A stretch of DNA of 14,151 nt from an uncultured Acidaminococcus sp. (GCA_900314165.1 OMUE01000077.1:1-14151), one strand, 5' to 3'; shown: positions 1-8,020, counted from the first letter of the stretch. The notes: generated by a model not told the origin, from the letters alone. Made by a program: numbers and translations.

Positions 1-1
1 A

Positions 2-1045
2 ACGATTAATTTCGAGGATCTGGCCTTTGAAAACCTGCAGGAATACCACGCTCTGTATGAGTACATCATCAGCCATATGACTGATGATACCCAATATTAT
101 ATTTTTCTGGACGAAATCCAGCATGTGTCCCATTTTGAAAAGGCTGTAGATTCTCTGTTCATCAAGCCGAATGCAGATGTATATATGACAGGCTCCAACG
201 CCTTCTTCCTTTCCGGAGAACTGGCCACTCTCCTTTCAGGACGATACGTCGAGCTTCAAATGCTTCCTTTATCCTTCAAGGAATTCTGTCTGGGCCATTC
301 GGACAACACATTATCTTTAGCGCAAAAGTACACTCTTTACGTACAGAGTAGTTCCTTTCCCTATGCACTGGCTCTGTATCAGGACGAAAAAGCTGTCCGG
401 GAATATCTTTCCGGAATCTTTAATACCATATTGGTCAAAGATACTCTGACCCGTCTGGGCAGTGGTGCTCCTGCCCTTTTGCAAAGCATCATAAAGTATA
501 TTGCCGCAAATATCGGCAGTCTGATCTCTCCCAATAAGATTGCTAACTCTTTAACCAGTGCCGGCCGCAAAACGGATAATAAGACTGTCGAGCGGTATCT
601 GCAAAGTCTGAAGGACAGTCTGCTGCTCTATCAGGCGAACCGGTACGATGTCCGTGGGAAAGAACTATTGAAGATTCATGCGAAATATTATCTGGTAGAT
701 CCTGCCTTTCGCCAGCTCCTGCTGAATGATACAGGCAGGGACGCTGGGCATATCCTGGAAAACCTTGTCTACCTGGAATTGCTCCGCCGTGGCTGCCAGG
801 TGTATGTAGGCCAGTTGCCAAAAGGTGAGATTGATTTTGTAGCAGGGGATGCAACAGGCCTTGCTTATTATCAGGTAGCAGAATCTACGTTAGCTCCCGA
901 AGTATTAGACCGGGAGCTGAGGCCTCTGCAAGCCATAAAAGACCAGTATCCTAAGTATCTGCTGACTTTGGACGAAATCACTCCCACCGCCAACTACAAC
1001 GGCATACTGAAGAAGAATGTGCTGGAGTGGATGTTGGAAGAATAA
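2..1045 (+). CDS. AAA+ ATP-binding protein with C-terminal DUF4143 domain (5' end outside window)
   Basis: The reading frame is open from the first bases, so the ATG at 77 is internal and the gene is cut by the window edge; 347 residues are visible of a family usually near 400, and the Walker A loop is missing. Visible features are the Walker B strand (YYIFLDEIQHV), the sensor/arginine segment GSNAFFLSGELATLLSGRY, and LPLSFKEF, all typical of the archaeal/bacterial AAA_14-DUF4143 family. The C-terminal half ends in a PD-(D/E)XK-like region (LENLVYLELL, then GEIDFVA, then YYQVAES). The function of this family is not established; members are scattered accessory ATPases, often of variable presence. 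The gene converges with the histidinol-dehydrogenase-like gene and ends 9 nt before a strong hairpin terminator. Family assignment is confident; the role is unknown. Confidence 0.9.
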   Translation, partial: TINFEDLAFENLQEYHALYEYIISHMTDDTQYYIFLDEIQHVSHFEKAVDSLFIKPNADVYMTGSNAFFLSGELATLLSGRYVELQMLPLSFKEFCLGHSDNTLSLAQKYTLYVQSSSFPYALALYQDEKAVREYLSGIFNTILVKDTLTRLGSGAPALLQSIIKYIAANIGSLISPNKIANSLTSAGRKTDNKTVERYLQSLKDSLLLYQANRYDVRGKELLKIHAKYYLVDPAFRQLLLNDTGRDAGHILENLVYLELLRRGCQVYVGQLPKGEIDFVAGDATGLAYYQVAESTLAPEVLDRELRPLQAIKDQYPKYLLTLDEITPTANYNGILKKNVLEWMLEE

Positions 1046-1053
1046 AACAAAAA

Positions 1054-1090
1054 GAGGCTGTGAAAATTATTTTTTCACAGCTCCTTTTTT
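1054..1090. terminator. Bidirectional intrinsic terminator between convergent genes
   Basis: A stem with arms CTGTGAAAA and TTTTCACAG, extended by partly paired GAGG/CTCC, has a short AT loop. Rightward it is followed by CTTTTTT; leftward it is followed by CTCTTTTTG. It can therefore end the ATPase transcript (+) and the histidinol-dehydrogenase-like transcript (-). Confidence 0.8.
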
Positions 1091-1108
1091 ATTAGTGCGG
1101 CGCACCCC

Positions 1109-1136
1109 TTTTCACTTTTCGCTTTTCACTTTTCAC
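1109..1136 (-). repeat. Heptanucleotide array, 4 units, order A-A-B-A (GTGAAAA type)
   Basis: Read on the minus strand, four consecutive 7-mers follow the stop codon of the 1148-2407 gene after 11 nt. Three are GTGAAAA and the third in order is GCGAAAA. The array lies between stop codon and terminator, so it should be transcribed as 3' UTR. It is followed (in minus direction) by the short palindrome GTGCGGCGCAC at 1095-1105. Compare the arrays at 2717, 6693, 8284, 12608 and 12721. Confidence 0.8.
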
Positions 1137-1147
1137 TACAAAAGCGG

Positions 1148-2407
1148 TCACATTCTCACTCTTGCTGCGAACGCATGCCCTGCCAGGCCTTCGCCTTTGG
1201 CCATACGGTCTACGAGAGGAGCCAGGGCCTTGGAGGCTTCTGGGCTCATGCTCTGGTGCGTGCAGGTTTTCAGGAACGTGCCTACATACACGCCGCCGGT
1301 GTAGCGGGCAGCTTTAACGGTAGGCAGCGTATGGTTCGTACCGGAGGCATAGTCCCCGAACACTTCCGCCGTATTGCCGCCGATGAACAGGGAGCCGTAG
1401 TTGTGCAGCTTTTCGATGATGGCGTCCGGATTTGCCACGTTCACTTCCAAATGTTCCGGAGCGTATTTGTTGGCGATTTCCACAGCCTGTTCTATATCGT
1501 CCAGGACCACGACTTCGCTATAGGTATCCCAGGACTGGCGGGCGATCTCCGCCGTAGGCAGCCAGGACAGTTCTTCTTCCGCTGCGGCCACAACGGCCTT
1601 GCCCAAATCTGCGTCTGTGGTCAGCAGGATGCCTTTGGCATTGGGATCGTGTTCGCACTGAGCCAACAGGTCCGCCGCAATGACTTTCGGATCCGCCTGT
1701 TTGTCAGCCACCACCAGCACTTCGCTGGGGCCCGCAAAGAAGTCGATACCCACCTGGCCATAGCATTGGCGTTTGGCTTCGGCTACAAACTGGTTGCCGG
1801 GGCCTACGATCATGTCTACAGCAGGAATGGTTTCCGTGCCATAGGAGAAGGCTGCAATAGCCTGAGCGCCGCCGATGGCGTAGATTTCATCGGCACCGGC
1901 CAGATCCATGGCTACCAGGGTATGGCTGTTGATGTGGCCCGTACCATGGGCTACAGGGGAACAGGTCACGATGCGCTTTACACCGGCTACTTTTGCAGGG
2001 GTAATGAGCATCATGGCAGAGGAGTACAGGGGGAACCGGCCTCCAGGCACATAGCACAGGCAGGATTCTACAGGGATGACTCTGTGGCCCAGATAGATTC
2101 CGGGACGGGGCTGATATTCCGGCAGGTCATGGATGGTTGCCCGTTGGGCTTCCGCAAAGCCCCGCAGGTTGGCCAGGGCGTCCTTCATGTCCGCAATGTC
2201 CTGTTCCGGCACTTCCGCATAGGCTGCGGCGATTTCTTCCTTTGTAACCCGGAAGCTGTCCCGCACATAGCCGTCAAATTTTTCACTATAGGCTTTCAGG
2301 GCCTTGTCGCCGTTTTCTACTACGTTTTCGATGATGTCGGACACCGTCTTGCGCAGTTGAGCCCGATCTTCTTTTGTACGTTCTTTCCCTTTTTTAATAT
2401 ATTCCAT
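1148..2407 (-). CDS. hisD: Histidinol dehydrogenase family protein (HisD or HisD-like alcohol dehydrogenase)
   Basis: The 419-residue protein matches the HisD family along its length. Known HisD active-site positions are present: Ser228, Gln250 and His253 (AQCEHD), Glu318-His319 (APEHLE), Asp352 (GDY), His359 (NHTLPT), Glu406 and His411 (GEGLAGH). These are the Zn ligands and the base/acid pair for NAD-dependent oxidation of L-histidinol to histidine. However, the YVPGGRFPLYSSAMM and ARYTGGVYVGTFLKT segments differ from typical biosynthetic HisD (YPSSVLM; ARFSSPL-V-DF-K) and resemble HisD-like enzymes such as sulfopropanediol dehydrogenases. No other his gene is nearby. I chose the ATG at 2407 because AAGAAAGGA (2417-2425) lies 9 nt upstream; ATGs at 2416 and 2437 are in frame but badly spaced. 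It has its own promoter at 2490-2518. Family certain, substrate uncertain. Confidence 0.88.
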   Translation of the reverse strand: MEYIKKGKERTKEDRAQLRKTVSDIIENVVENGDKALKAYSEKFDGYVRDSFRVTKEEIAAAYAEVPEQDIADMKDALANLRGFAEAQRATIHDLPEYQPRPGIYLGHRVIPVESCLCYVPGGRFPLYSSAMMLITPAKVAGVKRIVTCSPVAHGTGHINSHTLVAMDLAGADEIYAIGGAQAIAAFSYGTETIPAVDMIVGPGNQFVAEAKRQCYGQVGIDFFAGPSEVLVVADKQADPKVIAADLLAQCEHDPNAKGILLTTDADLGKAVVAAAEEELSWLPTAEIARQSWDTYSEVVVLDDIEQAVEIANKYAPEHLEVNVANPDAIIEKLHNYGSLFIGGNTAEVFGDYASGTNHTLPTVKAARYTGGVYVGTFLKTCTHQSMSPEASKALAPLVDRMAKGEGLAGHAFAARVRM

Positions 2408-2489
2408 AGGTTTCATTCCTTTCTTAATGTACATCAATAAAGCACAGAGAGTTACAAAGTTTGCTATTATTTTTTCTGTGTTAAATTAT

Positions 2490-2518
2490 AGTATATCAAA
2501 CAATGGACAGGATAGCAA
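2490..2518 (-). promoter_or_regulatory. Sigma-70-type promoter of the histidinol-dehydrogenase-like gene
   Basis: On the minus strand, -35 TTGCTA (2513-2518) and -10 TATACT (2490-2495) are separated by 17 nt, about 80 nt upstream of the start codon. An overlapping TATAAT is two bases nearer the gene. The leader is AT-rich and too short and unstructured for a T-box. Confidence 0.6.
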
Positions 2519-2542
2519 AATATAATTTATGGCACGCAAAAG

Positions 2543-2584
2543 CGGAGCCTCAGCAGTCTCAAAACTGCTGAAGCTCCGTTTTTT
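2543..2584. terminator. Hairpin terminator, stronger in + direction
   Basis: Arms at 2543-2557 and 2564-2578 (15 bp, one mismatch) close a 6-nt loop. Rightward it is followed by six T; leftward only by CTTTTG. Its place just upstream of the promoter at 2490-2518 suits termination of pyruvate carboxylase transcripts (minus), but the better T-tract points the other way, where no plus-strand gene is visible. Confidence 0.65.
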
Positions 2585-2604
2585 CTTACGATTCACTCCC
2601 ACCA

Positions 2605-2700
2605 CCGTTCCGACTCCTGGGTGCGGGCTTACCGACGCTTCGCTCTGGCAAGCCCCTACGGCAGGAACGGTCCCCCGCCCCCGCTAAAGCGGGGGTCGGA
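2605..2700. repeat. Palindromic repeat module plus GC-rich hairpin
   Basis: The module at 2625-2661 has stem GGGCTT/AAGCCC, an internal ACCGACGCTTCGCTCTGG and the tail CTACGG. It is the same length (37 nt) and pattern as modules at 6502-6538 and 11450-11486, where the stem is GGGCGC/GCGCCC. It is framed by CCGTTCC (2605-2611) and GGAACGG (2664-2670). Next to it is the perfect hairpin CCCCCGC-TAAA-GCGGGGG (2679-2695 region). All lie in the 3' region of pyruvate carboxylase. Confidence 0.7.
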
Positions 2701-2716
2701 CTCGGCGTGAGCCGCC

Positions 2717-2744
2717 TCTTCGCTCTTCACTCTTCGCTCTTCGC
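2717..2744 (-). repeat. Heptanucleotide array, 4 units, order A-A-B-A (GCGAAGA type)
   Basis: On the minus strand, three GCGAAGA units with GTGAAGA in third place begin 3 nt after the pyruvate carboxylase stop codon. The 28-nt array is identical, base for base, to the one at 12721-12748 at the end of the M24 peptidase gene, and is likewise followed by a GC-rich hairpin. Confidence 0.85.
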
Positions 2745-2747
2745 TTT

Positions 2748-5700
2748 TTATTCAATGACTACCAGCAGATCTCCCGACGTGATCCGGGCACCAGCCTGGA
2801 CCAGGATTTCTTTCACAATGCCGTTCACTGGAGCGGTCAGGGTGGTTTCCATCTTCATCGCTTCCGTTACCATGAGCGGATCGCCCTTCTTCACTACGGT
2901 ACCTTTGTCCACGACCACCCGCAGCACGGAGCCGGACAGGGTAGCGGCCACTTCACCGGGTACCGTAGGATCGGCCTTGCGGACCACGGTGGTCCCTTCG
3001 CCGGCCTTCTGATCCAGGACCTTCAGTTCCCGGGGCATGCCGTTGATTTCAAACTGCACTTCCCGATAGCCTTCTGGGTCTGCTTTCGTCACATAGTTCA
3101 GGCGGATGAGCACCATCTTGCCATCCATGTGCACCCGGATTTCTTCACCGGGCTTCATGCCGAAGAAGAACGTAGGCGTATCCAGGATGGACAGGTCCCC
3201 ATATTTATGGTACCGGGCCATGTAATCCTTGTAGACCTTCGGATACAGGCAGTAGCTGCTGACGGCTTCTTCCGTTTCCGCCATGCGCAAAGCCTTCATA
3301 TCCTTTTCCACCTTGGCCATATCCACAGGGGGCACAGGCGTGGTCAGATGGGGCTTGCCACCCCGCAGGATGATGGACTGCAACTTTTCCGGGAAGCCGC
3401 CGTAAGGAGTCCCCAGTTTGCCATCAAAGAAATCCACTACGGATTGCGGGAAGTCCAGGGTGTCACCCCGTTCGTACACGTCCTGTTCTGTCAGGCCGTT
3501 TTGGACCATGAACAGGGTCATGTCCCCGATGACCTTGGAAGACGGCGTTACCTTGATGATATCGCCGCACATCTGGTTCACTTTTGCATACTGCTTGCAC
3601 ACCTCGGGCCAACGGTCCTTCAGGCCCACGGCCGCAGCCTGCTGCTGCAGGTTCGTGTACTGGCCGCCGGGCATTTCATGCTGGAATACGGTGGTGTTGG
3701 GGCTGGTCATTTTGCCGTCTACGCCGGCGTAATAGCTGCGGACTTTCTCCCAATACCGGTTTATGGTTTCCAAAGCGTCTATATCCATCTTGGGCTGGCG
3801 GGCGCTGCCCTGGAGAGCATACAGCATGGAGGTCAGGGACGGCTGGCTGGTACCACCGGCCATGGCACTGGTGGCCACGTCCAGGATATCCACGCCGGCT
3901 TCCACGGCTTTGGCATAGCTGTACAGGGTACAGCCGCCGCCTTCGTGGCTGTGCAGGTGGATGGGCAGATCCACGGCATCCTTCAGGGCGGACACCAGGG
4001 CATAGGCTGCCTCAGGCTTCAACAGCCCTGCCATATCCTTGATAGCGATGATGTTAGCACCGGCCTTGGCCATTTCCTTGGCCAGGTCCGTGTAGTATTT
4101 CAGGGAATACTTCTGCCGACGGTCATCCAGCACATCCCCGGTGTAGCAGATAGCCGTTTCTGCCACCTTCCCCAGTTTCCGGACCTCGTCAATGGACAGG
4201 GTCATTTTATCCAGCTGGTTCAGGCAGTCGAAGATTCTAAACACATCCACGCCGTTCTTAGCCGCCAGATCCAGGAACTGGCGCACCACTTCCGGCGGAT
4301 AATTCGTATAACCTACGGCATTGGCCCCACGGGTCAGCATCTGGAACAGGATGTTCGGTGCTGCTTCCCGCATCTGGCGCAGCCGGTCCCAGGGACTTTC
4401 GTCCAGGAACCGGTAGGCTACGTCAAAGGTAGCGCCGCCCCAATTTTCAAAGGCGTACATTTCCGGTACTTTCCGGGCTTCGTAAGCCATGGATTGGACC
4501 AAATCCCGGGTTCTGATTCTCGTAGCCAGCAGGGACTGGTGGGCGTCACGATAGGTCGTATCCATAAACAACACCTGGGGCTGTTCCTTCACCCACTGGG
4601 CGAACTTTTCCGGTCCCAGCTTGTCCAGGACCTGCTTCGTACCGGGTTTTACAGGTGCATCCCCGGCGTCCAGCTTCACAGGGGTGCCAAAGTCCGGCTT
4701 TTCCACCACAGGATTGCCCCGGTAGCCATTGACCGTAATTTCCCCGATGTAGGACAGCAGACGGGTACCTCTGTCGTCCACTTCTTCCGGGTCAATAAGC
4801 AGTTCCGGATGACGGTCGATGTAGTTGACGTCACATTCCCCGTTCTGGAACGCTTTTTCCAGCAGCATATTCTTCAAGAAGTATATATTCGTCTTCACGC
4901 CGCTGATGCGGAATTCTTCCAGGCAGCGCAGCATCCGGTTAATGGTAGCATGGGCTTTCGTAGCATGAGCCGTGACCTTCACCAGCAGGGAATCGTAGTA
5001 AGGCGTCACTACCGCGCCCTGGTAAGCCGTGCCGGCGTCCAGACGGATGCCCGGGCCGCCGCCGCTGCGGTAGGCGACAATCTTGCCCGTATCCGGCATG
5101 AACTGGTTTTGAGGATCTTCTGTCGTAATCCGGCACTGGATGGCCACACCGTTGCAGGGAATGGCGTCCTGAGAGGTAATGCCGATTTCCGGAGAGTTCA
5201 GGGCATAGCCCTCAGCTACCAGGATCTGAGTCTTGACGATATCCACATCCGTAATGGCTTCCGTCACCGTATGTTCCACCTGGACGCGGGGGTTCACTTC
5301 AATAAAGTAGAAGTGCTTCTCATCCTGGTCCGCCAGGAATTCCACGGTGCCGGCATTGACGTATTGCACATTGTTCATGAGCTTCAGGGCCGCGTTGCAG
5401 ATGTTCGTCCGCAGTTCCTGGGGCAGGGACCAGGCCGGGGCCATTTCAATAACTTTCTGGTGCCGCCGCTGGATGGAGCAGTCCCGTTCGTGGAGATGGA
5501 CCACGTTACCGTGCTCGTCCCCCATGATCTGCACTTCGATGTGCTTGGGGTTCATGATGCACTTTTCCACGTAGATATCGTCATCCCCGAAGGCCATCTT
5601 AGCTTCGGATTTTGCCCGTTCATAGGCTTCTTCCAAATCTTCCATACGGTCCACGTTTCGCATGCCACGGCCGCCGCCACCATTGACGGCTTTGATCATG

Positions 5701-6173
5701 ACGGGCAGGCCTACTTTTTCCGCAAAGGCTTTCACATCTGCAAAGCCCTTCACAGCCCCGTTGGTACCGGGAATCATGGGAATGCCGGCTCTTTCAGCCT
5801 GAATCCGGGCGTTGACCTTATCCCCGAACATTTCCAGATGTTCTACCCGGGGTCCGATGAAGATGATCCCCTCTTCTTCACACCGCTTGGCCAGCTGGGC
5901 GTTTTCTGCCAGGAATCCGTAGCCGGGATGGATGGCGTCCACGTCGTGTTCTTTGCAGATGCGGATGATGTCTTCTATATCCAGGTAAGCATCCACAGGT
6001 TTCTTCCCTCTGCCTACGAGATAGGCTTCATCAGCACGGCTGCGGTGCAGGGACAGGATGTCCTCTTTGGAATACACGGCAACGGTACGGATGCCCAGTT
6101 CGTGGCAGGCTCTGAAAATCCGGATGGCGATTTCCCCACGGTTGGGGACAAGAATCTTGTGGATGGTACGCAT
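2748..6173 (-). CDS. pyc: Pyruvate carboxylase, single-chain
   Basis: This cytoplasmic enzyme of 1141 residues makes oxaloacetate from pyruvate, bicarbonate and ATP and has the full family length. In order: biotin carboxylase (residues 1 to about 450; ILVPNRGEIAIRI, the ATP loop GGGGRGMR, HERDCSIQRRHQKVIE and EVNPRVQVEHTVTE); carboxyltransferase starting near 540 (FMDTTYRDAHQSLLATR, metal-site HLHSHEGGG region); the PYC/OADA conserved domain; and a C-terminal biotinyl domain with the EAMKMET site, biotin on Lys1107. The start at 6173 has AGGAGG (6181-6186) 7 nt upstream. It is monocistronic, with its own promoter at 6256-6283. Replenishing oxaloacetate would fit an anaerobe lacking a full TCA cycle. 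The combined BC-CT-BCCP order rules out separate OadA or AccC subunits. Confidence 0.97.
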   Translation of the reverse strand: MRTIHKILVPNRGEIAIRIFRACHELGIRTVAVYSKEDILSLHRSRADEAYLVGRGKKPVDAYLDIEDIIRICKEHDVDAIHPGYGFLAENAQLAKRCEEEGIIFIGPRVEHLEMFGDKVNARIQAERAGIPMIPGTNGAVKGFADVKAFAEKVGLPVMIKAVNGGGGRGMRNVDRMEDLEEAYERAKSEAKMAFGDDDIYVEKCIMNPKHIEVQIMGDEHGNVVHLHERDCSIQRRHQKVIEMAPAWSLPQELRTNICNAALKLMNNVQYVNAGTVEFLADQDEKHFYFIEVNPRVQVEHTVTEAITDVDIVKTQILVAEGYALNSPEIGITSQDAIPCNGVAIQCRITTEDPQNQFMPDTGKIVAYRSGGGPGIRLDAGTAYQGAVVTPYYDSLLVKVTAHATKAHATINRMLRCLEEFRISGVKTNIYFLKNMLLEKAFQNGECDVNYIDRHPELLIDPEEVDDRGTRLLSYIGEITVNGYRGNPVVEKPDFGTPVKLDAGDAPVKPGTKQVLDKLGPEKFAQWVKEQPQVLFMDTTYRDAHQSLLATRIRTRDLVQSMAYEARKVPEMYAFENWGGATFDVAYRFLDESPWDRLRQMREAAPNILFQMLTRGANAVGYTNYPPEVVRQFLDLAAKNGVDVFRIFDCLNQLDKMTLSIDEVRKLGKVAETAICYTGDVLDDRRQKYSLKYYTDLAKEMAKAGANIIAIKDMAGLLKPEAAYALVSALKDAVDLPIHLHSHEGGGCTLYSYAKAVEAGVDILDVATSAMAGGTSQPSLTSMLYALQGSARQPKMDIDALETINRYWEKVRSYYAGVDGKMTSPNTTVFQHEMPGGQYTNLQQQAAAVGLKDRWPEVCKQYAKVNQMCGDIIKVTPSSKVIGDMTLFMVQNGLTEQDVYERGDTLDFPQSVVDFFDGKLGTPYGGFPEKLQSIILRGGKPHLTTPVPPVDMAKVEKDMKALRMAETEEAVSSYCLYPKVYKDYMARYHKYGDLSILDTPTFFFGMKPGEEIRVHMDGKMVLIRLNYVTKADPEGYREVQFEINGMPRELKVLDQKAGEGTTVVRKADPTVPGEVAATLSGSVLRVVVDKGTVVKKGDPLMVTEAMKMETTLTAPVNGIVKEILVQAGARITSGDLLVVIE

Positions 6174-6203
6174 AACAATTCCTCCTTGACTACGTTCACA
6201 ACA

Positions 6204-6231
6204 TTATCGAACAATTTTATTGTTTTATCGA
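6204..6231 (-). promoter_or_regulatory. Inverted repeat between direct repeats in the pyc leader, possible operator
   Basis: TTATCGA occurs at 6204-6210 and 6225-6231. Between them is the near-contiguous inverted repeat ACAAT-TTT-ATTGT (6211-6223). The group lies between the predicted transcription start and the ribosome site of pyc. It may bind a regulator; none can be named. Confidence 0.3.
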
Positions 6232-6255
6232 GAATTATTTGTCGATGTGCTTCTT

Positions 6256-6283
6256 ATTGTAGCACGGAGAATTTATTATGCAA
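6256..6283 (-). promoter_or_regulatory. Sigma-70-type promoter of pyc
   Basis: On the minus strand, -35 TTGCAT (6278-6283) and -10 TACAAT (6256-6261) are separated by 16 nt in an AT-rich stretch. This predicts a leader of about 75 nt ahead of the pyc start at 6173. Confidence 0.55.
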
Positions 6284-6361
6284 CATTTTATTTAAAACAT
6301 TTATATTTTAGTTATGTAATTGTAATATAGTGTAAAGTTTATATCAATAGCGTATGCTATT

Positions 6362-6392
6362 TAGTGGGCTAGTTTGATAGTGGGCTAGTTGC
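6362..6392 (+). repeat. Octanucleotide array (TAGTGGGC type), inverted relative to 6693-6724
   Basis: On the plus strand, TAGTGGGC (6362-6369) and its copy (6378-6385) flank TAGTTTGA, and TAGTTGC follows. The same unit, read on the opposite strand, forms the array after metY at 6693-6724. The two arrays therefore bracket the MITE-like element at 6392-6579 and the metY terminator. Confidence 0.65.
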
Positions 6393-6579
6393 TAGTATAG
6401 AAAATCGCAATTCACTTTCACATTCTACACCGTAGGGGTTTCCCAGAGGGGCTGCAGGCCCCGGCGGCAAACCCGCATCCAGGCTATTCAACATTTTTAA
6501 CGGGCGCACCGCCGCTACGCTCTGGGGCGCCCCTACGGGTTAGTGCAAACAGAAAGTTAATTATAATTTCCTATACTAG
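6392..6579. mobile_element. MITE-like non-coding element, copy 1
   Basis: The ends are inverted: CTAGTATAG at 6392-6400 and CTATACTAG at 6571-6579, with imperfect inward matches (AAAT, AATT, ACTTTC) up to CCGTAGGGG / CCCCTACGG. Inside are two hairpin modules: 6430-6474 (minus orientation, stem GGGTTT/AAACCC) and 6502-6538 (plus orientation, stem GGGCGC/GCGCCC). It is too short to code and has no transposase. Positions 6430-6559 match 11378-11507 with one substitution in 130 bases. A TA target within CTAG would suit IS630/Tc1-mariner-type mobilisation, but this is inference. Confidence 0.7.
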
Positions 6580-6641
6580 TGTGCTCCGCACGTTCGTGAA
6601 ACCGCCCCCTTTGTGGGGTGCCACCCAGGAGCAGCTTCCAT

Positions 6642-6678
6642 AAAAAAATTCCTCAGGACAATGTCCTGAGGAATTTTT
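6642..6678 (-). terminator. Intrinsic terminator of metY (symmetrical)
   Basis: A perfect 16-bp stem (6644-6659 with 6663-6678; core TTCCTCAGGAC) has a 3-nt loop. Read leftward it runs into seven T, ending the metY transcript about 50 nt after its stop. Read rightward it also has a T5 end, so it may work both ways. Confidence 0.88.
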
Positions 6679-6685
6679 ACATCTA

Positions 6686-6724
6686 ACAACTAGCCCACTA
6701 GTCCCCTAGCACACTAGCCCACTA
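6686..6724 (-). repeat. Octanucleotide array, order A-A'-B-A (TAGTGGGC type)
   Basis: On the minus strand, starting 3 nt after the metY stop codon, the units are TAGTGGGC, TAGTGTGC, TAGGGGAC and TAGTGGGC, then shorter TAGTTGT. Unit length is 8 rather than 7, but the third unit again deviates most. The array lies between stop codon and terminator. Confidence 0.75.
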
Positions 6725-6727
6725 ACA

Positions 6728-8020
6728 TTAATCCAACGCCGCAAAGGCCTGTTTCATATCGTCGATCAGGTCGTCAATATGTTCCGTACCGATGGACAGG
6801 CGGATGGTGGACTTCGTAATGCCGGAAGCAGCCAGTTCTTCGTCGTTCATCTGGGAGTGAGTGGTGGAAGCCGGATGGATGACCAGGCTCTTTACATCGG
6901 CTACGTTAGCCAGCAGGGAGAAGATCTTCAGATGGTCAATGAACACCTGAGCTGCCTGGGACCCGCCTTTGATTTCAAAGGTGAAGATGGAGATGCCGCC
7001 GTTGGGGAAATATCTCTTGTACAGTTCATGATCCGGATGATCCGGCAGGGACGGATGGTTGACTTTCTCTACGTGAGGATCCTTAGCCAGGAAGTCCACA
7101 ATCTTCAGTGCGTTTTCTACCTGCCGTTCTACGCGCAGAGACAAAGTTTCCGTGCCTTGCAGCAGCAGGAAGGCGTTGAACGGAGAAATGCAGGCACCCG
7201 TATCCCGCAAGATGATGGCGCGGATATAAACGGCGAAGGCAGCTGCGCCCACGTCCTTGGCAAAGCTCAGGCCATGGTAGCTGGGGTTCGGTTCTACCAA
7301 CCAGGGGAATTTACCGGAAGCGGCCCAGTCAAACTTACCGCTGTCTACGATGATGCCGCCCAGGGTGGTGCCATGGCCGCCGATGAATTTCGTAGCAGAA
7401 TGGACTACAATGTCAGCGCCATGTTCGAAGGGGCGCAGGAGATACGGCGTAGCGAACGTGCTGTCTACCACCAGAGGAATCTTGTGGTCATGGGCGATCT
7501 TGGCTACGGCTTCGATATCGATCAGGTTGGCATTAGGGTTGCCTACGGATTCGATGTAGATCGCCTGAGTGTTGTCTTTGACGGCTTCTTCAAAGACTTC
7601 GATGCCCTTCGTAGGATCTACGAACGTGGTTTCAATGCCATAATCCGGGAACGTATGGGCAAACAGGTTGTAGGTACCGCCATACACGGTGGTAGCGCAG
7701 ACGATGTGATGGCCCTGGTGGCACAGAGCCTGCATAGCGTACGTTACAGCAGCAGCACCGCTGGCCGTAGCCAACGCTGCCACGCCGCCTTCCAGAGCGG
7801 CAATCCGCTGTTCGAATACGTCTTCCGTAGGGTTCGTCAAACGGCCGTAGATGTTGCCGGCGTCTTTCAGGGCAAACCGGTCAGAAGCATGCTGGCAGTT
7901 CCGGAATACATAGGACGTAGTTTGGTAAATGGGCACAGCACGGGAATCCGTCGTCGGATCAGCTTGTTCCTGGCCTACATGCAGCTGTAGGGTCTCAAAA
8001 TGGTATTTTTTTTCAGTCAT
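6728..8020 (-). CDS. metY: O-acetylhomoserine aminocarboxypropyltransferase (sulfhydrylase), PLP-dependent
   Basis: This cytoplasmic enzyme of 430 residues, the usual MetY length, makes homocysteine from O-acetylhomoserine and sulfide in methionine synthesis. It is a fold-type I Cys/Met-metabolism PLP enzyme. Visible features: [20 protein letters not shown] at the N-terminus, YGRLTNPT (Tyr58/Arg60, phosphate contacts from the neighbouring subunit), [18 protein letters not shown] with the Asp that pairs with the PLP nitrogen, and [10 protein letters not shown] with the Schiff-base Lys211. The length and [20 protein letters not shown] signatures favour MetY over the shorter MetB/MetC. The start at 8020 has GGGGAG 6 nt upstream. 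It is monocistronic, with a near-ideal promoter at 8070-8098 and a terminator at 6642-6678. Confidence 0.94.
   Translation of the reverse strand: MTEKKYHFETLQLHVGQEQADPTTDSRAVPIYQTTSYVFRNCQHASDRFALKDAGNIYGRLTNPTEDVFEQRIAALEGGVAALATASGAAAVTYAMQALCHQGHHIVCATTVYGGTYNLFAHTFPDYGIETTFVDPTKGIEVFEEAVKDNTQAIYIESVGNPNANLIDIEAVAKIAHDHKIPLVVDSTFATPYLLRPFEHGADIVVHSATKFIGGHGTTLGGIIVDSGKFDWAASGKFPWLVEPNPSYHGLSFAKDVGAAAFAVYIRAIILRDTGACISPFNAFLLLQGTETLSLRVERQVENALKIVDFLAKDPHVEKVNHPSLPDHPDHELYKRYFPNGGISIFTFEIKGGSQAAQVFIDHLKIFSLLANVADVKSLVIHPASTTHSQMNDEELAASGITKSTIRLSIGTEHIDDLIDDMKQAFAALD

Noticed and set aside
2407..2437. Longer start for the HisD-like gene (ATG at 2437 or 2416)
   Set aside because: The AAGAAAGGA ribosome site falls between these codons and the ATG at 2407, which is the only one well spaced. 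The extra residues repeat Tyr-Ile-Lys-Lys-Gly, probably by chance.
1175..2440. Open frame of 421 codons on the plus strand, antisense to the HisD-like gene
   Set aside because: The opposite strand codes a full conserved HisD-family enzyme; this frame shows no family features.
3129..6311. Open frame of 1060 codons on the plus strand, antisense to pyc
   Set aside because: It lies almost entirely opposite a clear pyruvate carboxylase gene; it is a by-product of codon use, with no recognisable domain or ribosome site.
6779..7990. Open frame of 403 codons on the plus strand, antisense to metY
   Set aside because: It is the shadow of a well-conserved PLP enzyme; no domain is recognisable.
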